Assembly (NCBI GenBank): GCA_026419655.1
Contig: JANZZA010000042.1
Coordinates: forward strand, 1-41,756
Source of the DNA: Armatimonadota bacterium
GTDB taxonomy: Bacteria > Armatimonadota > Zipacnadia > Zipacnadales > FEN-943
Length of the DNA stretch: 41,756 nucleotides
Direction of reading: 5' to 3'
Every line of letters begins with the position of its first letter. Position 1 is the stretch's first letter. The notes below the pieces were generated by a model that was not told where the DNA came from, ran no database searches, and saw only the letters and a list, made by a program, of their open reading frames with translations. The position numbers were made by a program, and so were the translations under genes. Shown here one piece after another: positions 25,801-34,113 of the stretch.

Positions 25801-28008
25801 CTGGAAAGCTGGTCGCATCGCTTAAAGGGGCCGCTCTTTGGGGCTGTCAGAGTGGTCGGACCAACGGACGGCTTGCGCGTGACGGCTGGCATAGACAACG
25901 TTGCCCTTGCGTTGGATGGTCGGGACCTACCAGAGGCACAAGTGCGGTGCGTGTACGACGTTGCGGAAAAAACTGTCCACGACTTGACCCTGGAAGCCCG
26001 CTACGGTGAAGGGCTTATCACAGCCGAGGGCTCGTTTGTTTTGGGCGGGAGGGTGAACGTCTTTGCCGACGCCAGCGCCCTCGATGTAAGAGACCTGCGG
26101 CAGTGGTTGCCATGGCTGCCGCCGGCTAGCGGTACATTGCAGCTTGCCTGCCTGGTCACCGGTGATAGCGACCGACCAGTGATAAAGGGGAGCTGTGACA
26201 TCACCGGCCTGAGTGTTTCTGGGGCGCGATTGGACCTTGCTTCGGTGCCGGTCTTCACTTTGCAGGAGGGCAGCTTGAGCATTGACACTCTGGTCCTCAA
26301 ACGCGGGCCGCATGAGCTGGTGCTCCACGGACGATTGCCCTTCACATGGGACGGCCCTGCTGTTCCCTCTGACCGACCGGTTCAGTTTCGAGCAGCCTTT
26401 GACGCCGTTGAGATTGCCACCTTTGTTGCGCTTGCCGGCGAGTACTACCGGGCGACTTACCCAGACCGGCCAGAATGGGCGCTGTCCGGTCTTGAAGCGC
26501 AGGGGGTTGCGGACGGTGTGCTCAACATCGCTGGCACGCTGGCGGAGCCGCGGATCTCGGGCGTCCTATCAGTGGATGCGCCGGCTCTTAAGCTGCGTGG
26601 CTGGTCGCAGGCGCTTAGGAACGTAAAGCTTCGCGCCACGTTGACCCCCGCTGTGGGCGGGACGGAGATTGCCCTGGAGGGCCCGTACGCCAGCTATGAC
26701 GAAGTTGCTGCCAGCGGCGGTGGTAGAGTCCTGTTGCGGACGACCCAGTTGGACCGACTCTTCTATAACGACTGGCATCTAGTATTCTCGGTTGTGGCAC
26801 CACAACAGACTTTTGCCGGAGGCACGACGGCCAAGGACCTTGCGGTGGTTGCCGCCCTGGATACGGTAGAGCCGGGGAAAGCACGTCTCCTGGTCCGACA
26901 GGGAAGTGCAAAACTGGGAGCAGGTAAAGTCGTCCTGAGGGGGAGCATGGACCTAACCGTCCCCCGGCTGTCCGAACTTCAGCGGAATAACTCGGACTTG
27001 CTGGTAGAGTTCGATAGCGCAGAGGTAGAGTATGGCAAATCATTTGAGGGTCTCTTGGCTGGCACGGTGCGGCTCAGGAATCCCCAGCCGGGCGAGCCTG
27101 CGGCGCTCACGTCGCGCTTGACCGTGTCTAAGGCGCGGATATCCATTGCTTCTACGCAGGCCGCCGGGGAGTTGTACGCGCCGCCGCTCGGTGTTCCGGA
27201 CTTCGGGCTAGACCTTGCTGTAGACTTGGGACAGGACGTAACCCTTCGTGGTGCTGGGCTGCATCTTCCTCTCCAGCCAGCGCCTAAGGCGGTGGTACTC
27301 ACTGGAAGTCTCCGAGAACCTTCACTGCGAGGGTTTGTCAGTGCCAGGCAGGGACGGGCGAGTCTGCCCGGTGGGTTCCTGGCAGTGAAGCATTTCGAAG
27401 TCGGCATGGCCTTGGGCGCGGCAGCGCCGGTGGCGCCGGGCGGCCGCAGGCTCCTCACGTGGAAGGCAGTCGTTAGAGGCGAGGCAGAGCGCGTGCTCTC
27501 CCAAACCGAAGTTGACGGCAGGACAGTGGGGCCTGTTCACATCTTTCTCAGCTTCGCTGGCGAGTTGCCTGGGGAAATCCGTGTTAAGGCTACTTCCGAT
27601 CCGCCCTTGGCCGAGCAACAGATTTATGCTATCTTGGGAGCAGAGCCTTTCGGCGGGTTGACAACGGCTGCGTCGGCCACGGACCTGGCGTCGGAGCAGT
27701 TCGTGTCTCTGCTAGGGCTCGGACTGCAGGCGGCGGTGTTCGAACCACTCGAGGCTGAGCTCCGGGCCATGCTCGGCCTAAGCGAATTCCAAATAACCTT
27801 CGCCCTGAATCAACCGGTCGAAGTAAGGGTAGGAAAGTATTTGCTGAAAGACCTGCTAGTCTCGTACCAGCGGAGTCTGACGTCCGAAGCGAAAGTTGAC
27901 TGGTGGCTATCGGTTTCCTATGAGTTGGGGGCGGGCACGGTTGTTGGCTACTACACTCGCTCGGACGGCGAGAAGCGATTCACGGGAGGCAGGCGACGGA
28001 CGTGGTAA
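22855..28008 (+). CDS. tamB: TamB/YdbH-like AsmA-family translocation protein (DUF490)
   Basis: TamB-like proteins are anchored in the inner membrane and span the periplasm as a long beta-taco groove that moves phospholipid, and perhaps proteins, to the outer membrane with a BamA-type partner. About 1717 residues, longer than E. coli TamB. One N-terminal membrane helix (AVVAECVVYVLIAAALIGLLAV) is followed by a long stretch of repeated short beta-strands and a C-terminal DUF490 domain: FAGELPGEIRVKATSDPPL, EQQIYAILG, FEPLEAELRAMLGL, VRVGKYLLKDLLVSYQR. The ATG at 22855 is used, but GGAG at 22851-22854 abuts it and is better spaced for GTG 22861; the frame is open further upstream as a shadow of lipA. 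bamA lies two genes downstream, consistent with the pairing. Confidence 0.9.
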   Translation: MAVRKLIAVVAECVVYVLIAAALIGLLAVHTLSRRGWSRDVLRKIAAQELANFLGGPVTVGPVTGDIWRGMTVHGFALDDPSGRRAMAAEQLHVDWDLPAILRRKKAPAEAIRRLRLLRPYVCLVQDEAGRLNIERLYFLLVRGTKAAGPPPRLVLEIVDGAVDYDLRGPKVPQALRRGRIYSLNLTADTRRPNLLLLSARGSAAAAPMRRFSAQLGSVTDSGALGLTLVAEGVNVAALVRLTKAQLPAKLLSGLADCRAAVYRGARKARLEWSATIGARGVTAQVAGTAGLVSGERVACYATPRTLWISAPAVRWGPSLASVELALQQYARPSVALRFEHVSVYWPQVVAALPESRRRQLAGLSYKGWITGRGEYTGPKDHGDLQASLAASSPLTLRSHEGTTLSAEGAGFKVTAHDISNPAVTFQADIRRPSATNLPETVVKGRRQRLQLEGLKDLLVTGASYGGTTLAATSFSAESLRLGDLSAYHVRGKASLWGDVIRLSEVSLETAGGTLAVAGFAGPHEGHQKLAVVGSFNSVDLPTAIQWLGGGEQQLTGRCDGRFALVALEDRLDAEGFVAASHFASGEFAFREAVAMCKLEGDKLRFPWLLAESEAGSVAGAGELDLQSRQVRLRFAAGPVELASLTSGAGLDGWGGSMWGTGTVSGTKDGVKVEAELVAHRPSRGKAYVEAVYARVDGNRHRLSIPKLLACRDGAVAEFSGQLTNLRTETPYGEVLGELHALGVDVAHLPTWVGAAPREAPSGLVEARARVNGTLAQPALEGDLKAAAASYQQYYAASLAGPFRLTSEEFEWRSVSGIVEGIRVLGAVAAKNFAGSEARADVEVSVRTEKTDLSRIMAVRRHGLGIDGRGAVREAYLHWEGDRLVSASATAAIETLRLGSLKASDVELNVRTEGEEIVLLPARMHLAGGLCELSGKYDTQSRTLALTGELSNCALESFLSAASSAAHAFMEDKQEGRQLGRRLESWSHRLKGPLFGAVRVVGPTDGLRVTAGIDNVALALDGRDLPEAQVRCVYDVAEKTVHDLTLEARYGEGLITAEGSFVLGGRVNVFADASALDVRDLRQWLPWLPPASGTLQLACLVTGDSDRPVIKGSCDITGLSVSGARLDLASVPVFTLQEGSLSIDTLVLKRGPHELVLHGRLPFTWDGPAVPSDRPVQFRAAFDAVEIATFVALAGEYYRATYPDRPEWALSGLEAQGVADGVLNIAGTLAEPRISGVLSVDAPALKLRGWSQALRNVKLRATLTPAVGGTEIALEGPYASYDEVAASGGGRVLLRTTQLDRLFYNDWHLVFSVVAPQQTFAGGTTAKDLAVVAALDTVEPGKARLLVRQGSAKLGAGKVVLRGSMDLTVPRLSELQRNNSDLLVEFDSAEVEYGKSFEGLLAGTVRLRNPQPGEPAALTSRLTVSKARISIASTQAAGELYAPPLGVPDFGLDLAVDLGQDVTLRGAGLHLPLQPAPKAVVLTGSLREPSLRGFVSARQGRASLPGGFLAVKHFEVGMALGAAAPVAPGGRRLLTWKAVVRGEAERVLSQTEVDGRTVGPVHIFLSFAGELPGEIRVKATSDPPLAEQQIYAILGAEPFGGLTTAASATDLASEQFVSLLGLGLQAAVFEPLEAELRAMLGLSEFQITFALNQPVEVRVGKYLLKDLLVSYQRSLTSEAKVDWWLSVSYELGAGTVVGYYTRSDGEKRFTGGRRRTW

Positions 28009-28084
28009 CAAACCTTCACGGGTGGGTGATGGTCTGGGGCTGGTGGGTTGCGCGTCCGTCCGAGGCCTGGGTAGGAACCAATAC

Positions 28085-28618
28085 GTGGCAACCGAGAAGG
28101 GCTCCCCGGACTTTCGCAACGTCGTTGACGAAAACTATGCACGCGTCTATAACCTGTTGCTGCGCCTGGTTGGAGACCGGGACGCTGCTGCGGACCTTAC
28201 GCAGGACACCTTCGTCAGGGCCTGCCAGGCCTGGTCTCTATTTCGCGGCGACTGCCAGGTTTACACTTGGCTGTTCCGGATAGCAGTGAACCTTGCTCGA
28301 AACTATTTGGACCGGCAGTGCCGGGAGAGGCGCCGGGAGCCCCGCGGCCCCGAGGAGGAAGCCGATGTTCCCGACTTGGCCTCGGCTCCTGACGGAGAGG
28401 TGGAAACGAGGGAATTGGGAAGCTTGCTGGTCCGGGAATTGGCTGCGTTGCGGCCGGATCAAAGGGAGATCATAGTCCTGCGCGATGTCCAGGGCCTTTC
28501 CTATGAAGAAATAGGAGAGGTTCTTGGATGCTCCGTAGCAGCGGTGAAGAGCAAACTTTTTCGTGCTCGGTCTGTCTTACGTAAACGGCTGAGCGATTAC
28601 ATGGGCTGGGAGGCGTGA
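28085..28618 (+). CDS. ECF-family RNA polymerase sigma factor (RpoE-like)
   Basis: 177 residues from GTG 28085, which has AGGA about 8 nt upstream. The frame is open upstream into tamB, but that part is not sigma-like. Region 2 (about 10-80) shows ENYARVYNLLLRLVGD, AADLTQDTFVRACQAW and TWLFRIAVNLARNYLDR. A short acidic linker follows, then region 4 (about 115-170) with LRPDQREIIVLRDVQGLSYEE and the helix-turn-helix GEVLGCSVAAVKSKLFRARS. No regulatory C-terminal extension is present and no anti-sigma gene adjoins. In E. coli, RpoE controls bam and skp genes; here an ECF factor lies physically between tamB and bamA, so control of envelope biogenesis is a reasonable inference. Confidence 0.93.
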   Translation: MATEKGSPDFRNVVDENYARVYNLLLRLVGDRDAAADLTQDTFVRACQAWSLFRGDCQVYTWLFRIAVNLARNYLDRQCRERRREPRGPEEEADVPDLASAPDGEVETRELGSLLVRELAALRPDQREIIVLRDVQGLSYEEIGEVLGCSVAAVKSKLFRARSVLRKRLSDYMGWEA

Positions 28619-28643
28619 CTTGATGGGCGGAGGAATGCCTATC

Positions 28644-30785
28644 ATGGGCAAAGTGGTGAGAAGCTCTGCGCTGGCTCTCCTGGGGGCTTGGCTGTTCCTA
28701 TGTGTCTTGGTGCCACGAGCCTATGCCGGACTTGGCGCGTGGAGTATTGCCGTGGCGGTGGTTGCCCAGCCAGCGGCTGGAGCCGAGACGCCCGGTGCAC
28801 CAGTTGAGGCCGGTGGTCAGCCTGCAGAAGCACCGACATCGCCTGCTGAGACGTCGGCGGAACAAGAGGGCAGCGGAGGGACGCCGGGGGAGGGCAGTGT
28901 ACCGCAGCAACAGGCAGAGGAAGCCCCCAGTCCAGCCAGTGGGCCAGCGGCGGTGGAGGAACAGGCGCCCGCTTCACCGGGAGCGGAGATGGCAGCGCCC
29001 CTGGTTGCCAGCGTTCGCGTAAGCGGCAACAAGTCAATTGCGGCGGAGGCTATACTGGATGAGGTAAAAGGGGTCCTAGCCCCTGGAATGCCCTTTACGG
29101 GAGACCGAGTTCGACGAGCCGAAGCTCTGGTCCGCCGCATGGGCTATTTCGACAGAGTGCGAATTAGCTACACTCTCGGCGAGCAGGGTGCGGACGTTGT
29201 AATCAACGTTGTGGAACGTCAGCGGATCGAGCGCATCACCTTTGTGGGCAACACGGTCCTGAGTAGTGAAGAGTTGATGTCGGCCATTCTCACGCGTGTT
29301 GGCCATCTGGTTGACCCTGATGCTATAGCTAAGGACATGCAGCGGATCCAGGCTGCCTATAGCGCCAAAGGGTACATGTGCGAGTTGGCGCCAGCGGATG
29401 TAGACCCTTACGGCGTCCTCACTTTCGTGATAATCGAGAGGCGGGTGGAAGGCTACGAGATCGAAGGTCTCAAGAGGACAAAGCGGTGGGTAGTGGAGAA
29501 ACAACTGCGGGTGCGGCCAGGTGAACTATATAGCGACCAGCTAGTCCGTGAACAAGTGCTTCGCTTGCGAAATCTCGGCCTCTTTGAAGAGGTGCGGTTT
29601 GAACCTCGCGTGGGTAAGGTCAATCCGGAAAACGTGATTCTCGTCTTTCAGTGCAAAGAAGCCAGGACGGGGCAGGTGGCCTTCCAGGTTGGATACAGTA
29701 GCCTGGACGAGTTCGTGCTGGTCCTGGCGGTGGCGGAGAACAATTTCCGCGGCCGTGCAGAGCGAATAAGCTTAGGGGTCGAGATGTTTGGTCGCAAGAG
29801 CTACGAGTTTCGTTTTCTTGAGCCTTATTTCCGTAAGGGCGATACGAGCATAGAACTTGCGCTCTTTGACACGGAGCGGAATCGTCGGTTTGCGGGCGGT
29901 ACTCTGGTGAGCCTGCCGAGCGATCAATTCGAAGAGCGGCGTAGAGGTGGCTATATACGCGCATCCCGTCCCTTTGGCGAAAAGCGGACGGTTTCGGTCA
30001 CGTTCCGCAGCGAGGAAGTGTCCAGCGCCTTTTTCCAGGGGACGCGGATTTTGGTGCCACCTGTGCTCGTTTCGAGCGCTAGTCCCAGTCAGCAGGGGGG
30101 GGATTGGCGTGAGCGGCCGCCCACCTACGGCGGCCCTGGCCCGGGCGGCGAGGATTACCCAGGGCCGGGCGACCGTCCGGGGCCCATTGTGGTAGCGGCC
30201 CCACTGCATCCCGGCGGGCGCCTTGCAAGCTTGGTCTTTAGCTTGTCCGAGGATTTCCGGGACAACGCGGCCAATCCCACCCGCGGGTCCTTCAGGCGAC
30301 TGTCGCTCGAAACTGCCGGCTCTTTTTTGGGGGGCGGAGAGAACTTTCGCAAAGTCACTGCCGAGTATCGCTATTTTAGACCAGTCGGCAAGTCCGTTCT
30401 GGCCGGGCGGCTCATGTTAGGTACGAGTTTTGGCAACGTTCCTCTGTTTGAGACATTCTTCGTTGGTGGGGCAACGACGCTGCGAGGCTATGAGGAGGAG
30501 CGCTGGCGCGGAGAGAAATTCGTGCTAATCAACCTTGAGTACCGGCGCCCGATCACCAAAAACCTGACGGCCGTAGTTTTTGCAGACGCAGGGGACGCCT
30601 TCGGCGGCGAGTATCCAACCCTCGTGCCGGGCTTCAGCATTTCTGCTGAAGACCAGAGCCTCAAGTGGCATGTCGGTGCAGGAGTTGGCATTCGAGTGGT
30701 TACGGAGATCGGCCCCTTGGGCTTCGACGTCGGCTTTGGCTCCGAAGGGAGCAGAGCGCATTTGAATTTCGGGCATACTTTCTAA
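28644..30785 (+). CDS. bamA: Outer-membrane protein assembly factor BamA (three-POTRA Omp85 protein)
   Basis: BamA folds and inserts beta-barrel proteins into the outer membrane. ATG 28644 is chosen because GGAGGA (28629-28634) lies 9 nt upstream and it yields a clean signal peptide (to about AYAG, residue 29). In-frame starts at 28620, 28623 and 28635 precede it. The 713 residues comprise the signal, a Pro/Ala/Glu-rich low-complexity linker (about 40-120), three POTRA domains (about 121-190, 193-266, 267-340; E. coli has five) and a 16-strand-type barrel (341-713). The barrel has the conserved FFVGGATTLRGYEEE (RGY at 614-616) and ends in Phe. A Pro/Gly-rich insertion (about 476-520) lies in a loop. 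skp and lpxD follow, a classical order. Confidence 0.95.
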   Translation: MGKVVRSSALALLGAWLFLCVLVPRAYAGLGAWSIAVAVVAQPAAGAETPGAPVEAGGQPAEAPTSPAETSAEQEGSGGTPGEGSVPQQQAEEAPSPASGPAAVEEQAPASPGAEMAAPLVASVRVSGNKSIAAEAILDEVKGVLAPGMPFTGDRVRRAEALVRRMGYFDRVRISYTLGEQGADVVINVVERQRIERITFVGNTVLSSEELMSAILTRVGHLVDPDAIAKDMQRIQAAYSAKGYMCELAPADVDPYGVLTFVIIERRVEGYEIEGLKRTKRWVVEKQLRVRPGELYSDQLVREQVLRLRNLGLFEEVRFEPRVGKVNPENVILVFQCKEARTGQVAFQVGYSSLDEFVLVLAVAENNFRGRAERISLGVEMFGRKSYEFRFLEPYFRKGDTSIELALFDTERNRRFAGGTLVSLPSDQFEERRRGGYIRASRPFGEKRTVSVTFRSEEVSSAFFQGTRILVPPVLVSSASPSQQGGDWRERPPTYGGPGPGGEDYPGPGDRPGPIVVAAPLHPGGRLASLVFSLSEDFRDNAANPTRGSFRRLSLETAGSFLGGGENFRKVTAEYRYFRPVGKSVLAGRLMLGTSFGNVPLFETFFVGGATTLRGYEEERWRGEKFVLINLEYRRPITKNLTAVVFADAGDAFGGEYPTLVPGFSISAEDQSLKWHVGAGVGIRVVTEIGPLGFDVGFGSEGSRAHLNFGHTF

Positions 30786-30866
30786 TTCGCAGCGCCGATG
30801 GAGTGTTTTGTAACGTGCATGATATCGGAGTAGGGTTCATATTTGTAGGCTGAGGAGAGGAGCAGA

Positions 30867-31679
30867 GTGCGCAACTCATTCGGTCGAAGACTGTCTAACT
30901 CCACGAGCTTGCGGGCTCTTAAGGGGAACCTTGACATGATGAGCCGCTGTATGCTCTGGTCAGGCGTGACGCTCGCACTGGCGGTGCTATCCTCGGGGAG
31001 CCACTGCGCTTATGCACAACAGGCTACTGCGGTCAAAATAGGCTCTGTCAACGCAGACCGGCTGTGGGAGGAGTTCCCTGCTGCGGCAGAAAAGCAAAAA
31101 GAGCTTGACGATATGCGTCGTGCGGCCACGGAGCTACTTCAAACCCTGAACCAGTACACTTTTCTTCCCGCTGAGACCTTCGCAGAGGTCGTGCGCATCC
31201 TGCGATTGCCCAAGCCCTTGCCCAAGGATATGCAGGAGCGGCTGGACGCCCTGTTGAAGCTTTCTGCGGAAAAGGACCTGGAGTTTCGCAACCTCCGTGC
31301 CAAGACGAACAGGACACCCGAGGAAGAGGACAAATTCAGAACACTCCAGGACCTGTTGGAAGCGCGGCAGCGGGACATGGAGGCGCTGGAGCAGCAGCTC
31401 GTTGAGGAGCTTCTCACGAAGCAGAGGGAGTACAGGGCGCAGGTCGTCGGTCAGGTACGGGAAGCCATCGGGGCAGTCGCGCGGGCGAAGGGCTACGACC
31501 TGGTATTAGACTCCTTTGTAGTGCTCTATGGTGGTGACGACCTTACCGACGCAGTGCTGGCGGTGCTCAGCAAGAGTGGACCCGGTGCACCTGCTGCGCC
31601 TGCGGCCCCAGCGCCACCGACCGCTCCTGCGCCTGGGGCCCCTCAGGGAGAAGGCGGCGGTGCTCAGGGCGGTCAGTAG
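30867..31679 (+). CDS. skp: Skp/OmpH-family periplasmic chaperone
   Basis: Skp trimers hold unfolded outer-membrane proteins in a cavity formed by coiled-coil arms and deliver them to BamA. The 270-residue product has a signal peptide ending near AYAQQ (residue 50), then KIGSVNADRLWEEFPAA, a long coiled coil (about 70-205) and the family's C-terminal strand with YDLVLDSFVVLYGGDDLTDAVLAVL. A Pro/Ala/Gly-rich tail of about 35 residues is added. The GTG at 30867 has a very strong GAGGAGAGGAG immediately upstream; ATG 30936 would give a shorter, more typical signal peptide. The 81-nt gap after bamA contains TTGTAA-N17-TAGGGT (30808-30836), at best a weak internal promoter. Confidence 0.88.
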   Translation: MRNSFGRRLSNSTSLRALKGNLDMMSRCMLWSGVTLALAVLSSGSHCAYAQQATAVKIGSVNADRLWEEFPAAAEKQKELDDMRRAATELLQTLNQYTFLPAETFAEVVRILRLPKPLPKDMQERLDALLKLSAEKDLEFRNLRAKTNRTPEEEDKFRTLQDLLEARQRDMEALEQQLVEELLTKQREYRAQVVGQVREAIGAVARAKGYDLVLDSFVVLYGGDDLTDAVLAVLSKSGPGAPAAPAAPAPPTAPAPGAPQGEGGGAQGGQ

Positions 31680-32769
31680 GTTGCTGGCAGGGCTGGGGCT
31701 GGCTTTCGCGTGCGGCTGCGTAAGGCTCCCCCAGGAAGATGCACTTCCGCCATTGCCACCTCCGCCTCGGGACGGCTACGTAGTGATAGGGCCACTCTTG
31801 CCGCTTCATCCCTTGTGGCCCGAAGCCCGTCGCCTACACGAGAAGGCTTTGGTGCTTTTGGAGAGACCCGACCAGCCCATCACAAGTGGTTACTCGGATC
31901 CGTTGTGGAAGACGCCTCTTACTGAGATTCCTCGGCTGACGCAGCCTGTTCGCCCGGGCCCGTTGGAACTGACACCGGCGGTGCCGCGCCCTGGCGAAAT
32001 CCCTACCATGCCCGGGTATCAGGATCGCATTGATGAGGCGCTGCGGTGGCGGCAGGAGATGATTGAGGCGAAGTACGAGAAGCGCTTGCGAGAGCACCGA
32101 GCCGCCGAGGAAACATCCCTGGCAAAGCTGGAGATAGAACTCTGGCAAAGGGTCCAAGTGGCGCTCAATAACCTCAGGATCCGAGAGGCTATGGGCGGGC
32201 CCGAAGGTAGCCGCGCCCGCGAACAACGGGAAGCCATAGAGTCTCGCGTGGAGCGGCAGATGCAAGCGGCGAGGGAAGAGGCAGAACAACGTTTGGCGTT
32301 GCTGGCCGAGGAGCTCGAGCAAGCAAAGGCCAAGGAGATGGCTGCAGCCGAGGATGAGTTGAGAGCCGAGAGCCAATCTGAGGTTCCAGAGCAAATGGCT
32401 GCCGGGGCTGACGCTCTTGCCGAACTGGAACGGGCCTTGGAGCTTCAATGGTGGCTGCCGCCGGAGCCGAAGGCGAGTTTGCCTCCCGAGTTAACCAGGA
32501 TTGCTGGTGAACTCGCTCACCGAGAGAAGCGAGTTAGGCAGGAGCAACAAGCCAAGCTGGTGGCCGTGCGGCGGGCACAAGCAAAGCGCCTGAGGGACCA
32601 GGCAGATGAACTGCAGCGGCTCATCCGGGAGGACGTCGAGGCTGCGGTGCGCGCCCTAGGCTTGTCGGACGGAGTTGTGCTGAGGGTACTTCCCCTTGAT
32701 TCGCCCGCAGGCAGGAACATGACAGGTGAGTATGCGAGGAAGCTCCGGGCCTTATGGCCGCAACCTTGA
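31660..32769 (+). CDS. Coiled-coil lipoprotein with an Skp-like C-terminal end
   Basis: 369 residues from GTG 31660 (GGAGAAGG just upstream), overlapping skp by 20 nt in another frame. The N-terminus LRAVSRLLAGLGLAFACGC looks like a lipoprotein signal with the lipobox cysteine at AFAC or CGC. A Pro-rich segment follows (about 25-130), then a long Glu/Arg/Ala coiled coil (about 135-330). The end, VEAAVRALGLSDGVVL followed by NMTGEYARKLRALW, parallels the OmpH pattern of a terminal hydrophobic strand and DVT-x-x-V-x-x-L helix. I recognise no named family. Context between skp and lpxD suggests a membrane-tethered periplasmic chaperone or spacer; this is inference. Confidence 0.72.
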   Translation: MLRAVSRLLAGLGLAFACGCVRLPQEDALPPLPPPPRDGYVVIGPLLPLHPLWPEARRLHEKALVLLERPDQPITSGYSDPLWKTPLTEIPRLTQPVRPGPLELTPAVPRPGEIPTMPGYQDRIDEALRWRQEMIEAKYEKRLREHRAAEETSLAKLEIELWQRVQVALNNLRIREAMGGPEGSRAREQREAIESRVERQMQAAREEAEQRLALLAEELEQAKAKEMAAAEDELRAESQSEVPEQMAAGADALAELERALELQWWLPPEPKASLPPELTRIAGELAHREKRVRQEQQAKLVAVRRAQAKRLRDQADELQRLIREDVEAAVRALGLSDGVVLRVLPLDSPAGRNMTGEYARKLRALWPQP

Positions 32770-32782
32770 AGGAGGTCGCCCG

Positions 32783-33835
32783 ATGCCTGCCGAGTTCCGC
32801 CTGGCGGAAATAGCCCGTCTCGTTGACGGACAACTTGTAGGTGACGCGGATATAACAATTACGGGAGTCGGCACTATCGAGGATTCCGATGAAGGCGACC
32901 TCGTCCTGATCGAGGACCCGGACCTACTCGAGCGGGGAGAGGCTTGCCGGGCCGCTGCCATTCTCGCCCCTCCCTCCGCCCGGAGTACGCGTAAGCCGCT
33001 TATAGTGACTGAAGATCCGCGTCTTGCCTTCAGCCGGATTCTCGAGCTGTTCGCGCCAGAGCCGTCGGTGCCAGTAGGAGTGCATCCCACCGCCATCATC
33101 GGCAAAGGCGTGCACTTGGGGCGCGACGTCGCCATCGGGCCGTACGTAGTCATCGAAGAGGGGGTTCGCATAGGGGACCGCGTCGTTATCTATCCCTTTG
33201 TTTTTATCGGCCGGGAAGGGGATGTGGGCGACGGGACAATAATCTACCCGCATGTCTTCATTGGCGAGCGGGTCAGTATCGGTGAGCGGTGCATCATTCA
33301 CGCCGGCGCGGCCATTGGCGCGGACGGCTTTGGCTTCCTGCAGACGCCTCATGGTCATAAGAAAATCCCGCAAATCGGCACGGTTGTCGTGGAAGACGAG
33401 GTGGAAATAGGCGCCAATACTACCATTGATAGGGCTACGGTCTCGACAACCCGCATCGGTGCAGGCACGAAGATTGACGACCAGGTCCACATAGCTCACA
33501 ACTGCGTCATCGGGCGCAACTGCATCCTTTGCGGACAGGTAGGCATCGCTGGCAGCAGCATCATCGGCGACAACTGTGTACTTGGCGGGAAGGCCGCCGT
33601 GTCCGACCACGTGCGTATAGGCGACAACGTTACCATCGCGGGACGCGCTGCTGTTTTCGGCGATATCTCGCAGCCGGGCGTCTATTCTGGCTATCCGGCC
33701 CGGCCCCATCATCAGCAGCTTCGCCTGTTGGCAATGACGCAAAGGCTGCCTCAGCTACAAAAGACCGTGGAAGAGCTGCGGGCCGAGGTCGAGGAGCTTC
33801 GGGGCCGGCTGCAGCAGCTCCAGGGAAACAGGTAA
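32783..33835 (+). CDS. lpxD: UDP-3-O-(3-hydroxyacyl)glucosamine N-acyltransferase LpxD
   Basis: LpxD adds the second acyl chain in lipid A synthesis. ATG 32783 follows AAGGAGG with good spacing. The 350 residues hold an N-terminal UDP-binding domain (about 1-100; TGVGTIEDSDEGDLVLIED), the left-handed beta-helix of hexapeptide repeats (about 100-325; repeated [IV]-G-x-x-x-x-[IV]) and a C-terminal coiled-coil helix (VEELRAEVEELRGRLQQL). HIAHNC contains the catalytic His (239). GADGFGF and GANTTIDRAT are further signatures. lpxA, lpxC and fabZ are not next to it. A perfect intrinsic terminator lies about 170 nt downstream. Confidence 0.96.
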   Translation: MPAEFRLAEIARLVDGQLVGDADITITGVGTIEDSDEGDLVLIEDPDLLERGEACRAAAILAPPSARSTRKPLIVTEDPRLAFSRILELFAPEPSVPVGVHPTAIIGKGVHLGRDVAIGPYVVIEEGVRIGDRVVIYPFVFIGREGDVGDGTIIYPHVFIGERVSIGERCIIHAGAAIGADGFGFLQTPHGHKKIPQIGTVVVEDEVEIGANTTIDRATVSTTRIGAGTKIDDQVHIAHNCVIGRNCILCGQVGIAGSSIIGDNCVLGGKAAVSDHVRIGDNVTIAGRAAVFGDISQPGVYSGYPARPHHQQLRLLAMTQRLPQLQKTVEELRAEVEELRGRLQQLQGNR

Positions 33836-34007
33836 GCGTGAGCAGCCCTTGGCGGCGGGGGTAGTCGGTTTTGTAAGGAGACTGTTGTAAAAGTCGTTTT
33901 TGCGGCTGCCAGGCTCTTTCCCGTCTCCAACAGGGCCCTGAGAAAACCGAAGAGTCTTCGTCGCGACGGGGGTATTGACAAACAGTACTATTGCCGCTGA
34001 AACTTTG

Positions 34008-34038
34008 TCCGGCCTCTCGCGGAGAGGCCGGATTTTTT
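34008..34038 (+). terminator. Intrinsic (rho-independent) terminator
   Basis: Left arm CCGGCCTCTC (34009-34018), 3-nt loop and exactly complementary right arm GAGAGGCCGG (34022-34031), with an extra T-A pair outside, followed by six T (34033-34038). This closes the lipA-to-lpxD transcript on the plus strand. No A-run precedes the left arm, so it is not clearly bidirectional. The rest of the 278-nt gap (33836-34113) includes a perfect TTGACA at 33975-33980, but no good -10 element lies 16-18 nt after it. Confidence 0.85.
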
Positions 34039-34113
34039 CGTTTGCGCCTCGCCTACGAGAGCTGTTGTTGGCACGTGATCGTTGGCACCAGCGGCAGCTT
34101 GCCGAGGTGGGGC

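Noticed and set aside
33975..34003. Perfect TTGACA as -35 of a promoter before the 34114 gene
   Set aside because: Hexamers 16-18 nt downstream are poor -10 elements, and transcription would begin within the terminator hairpin. Possible but not supported enough to list.
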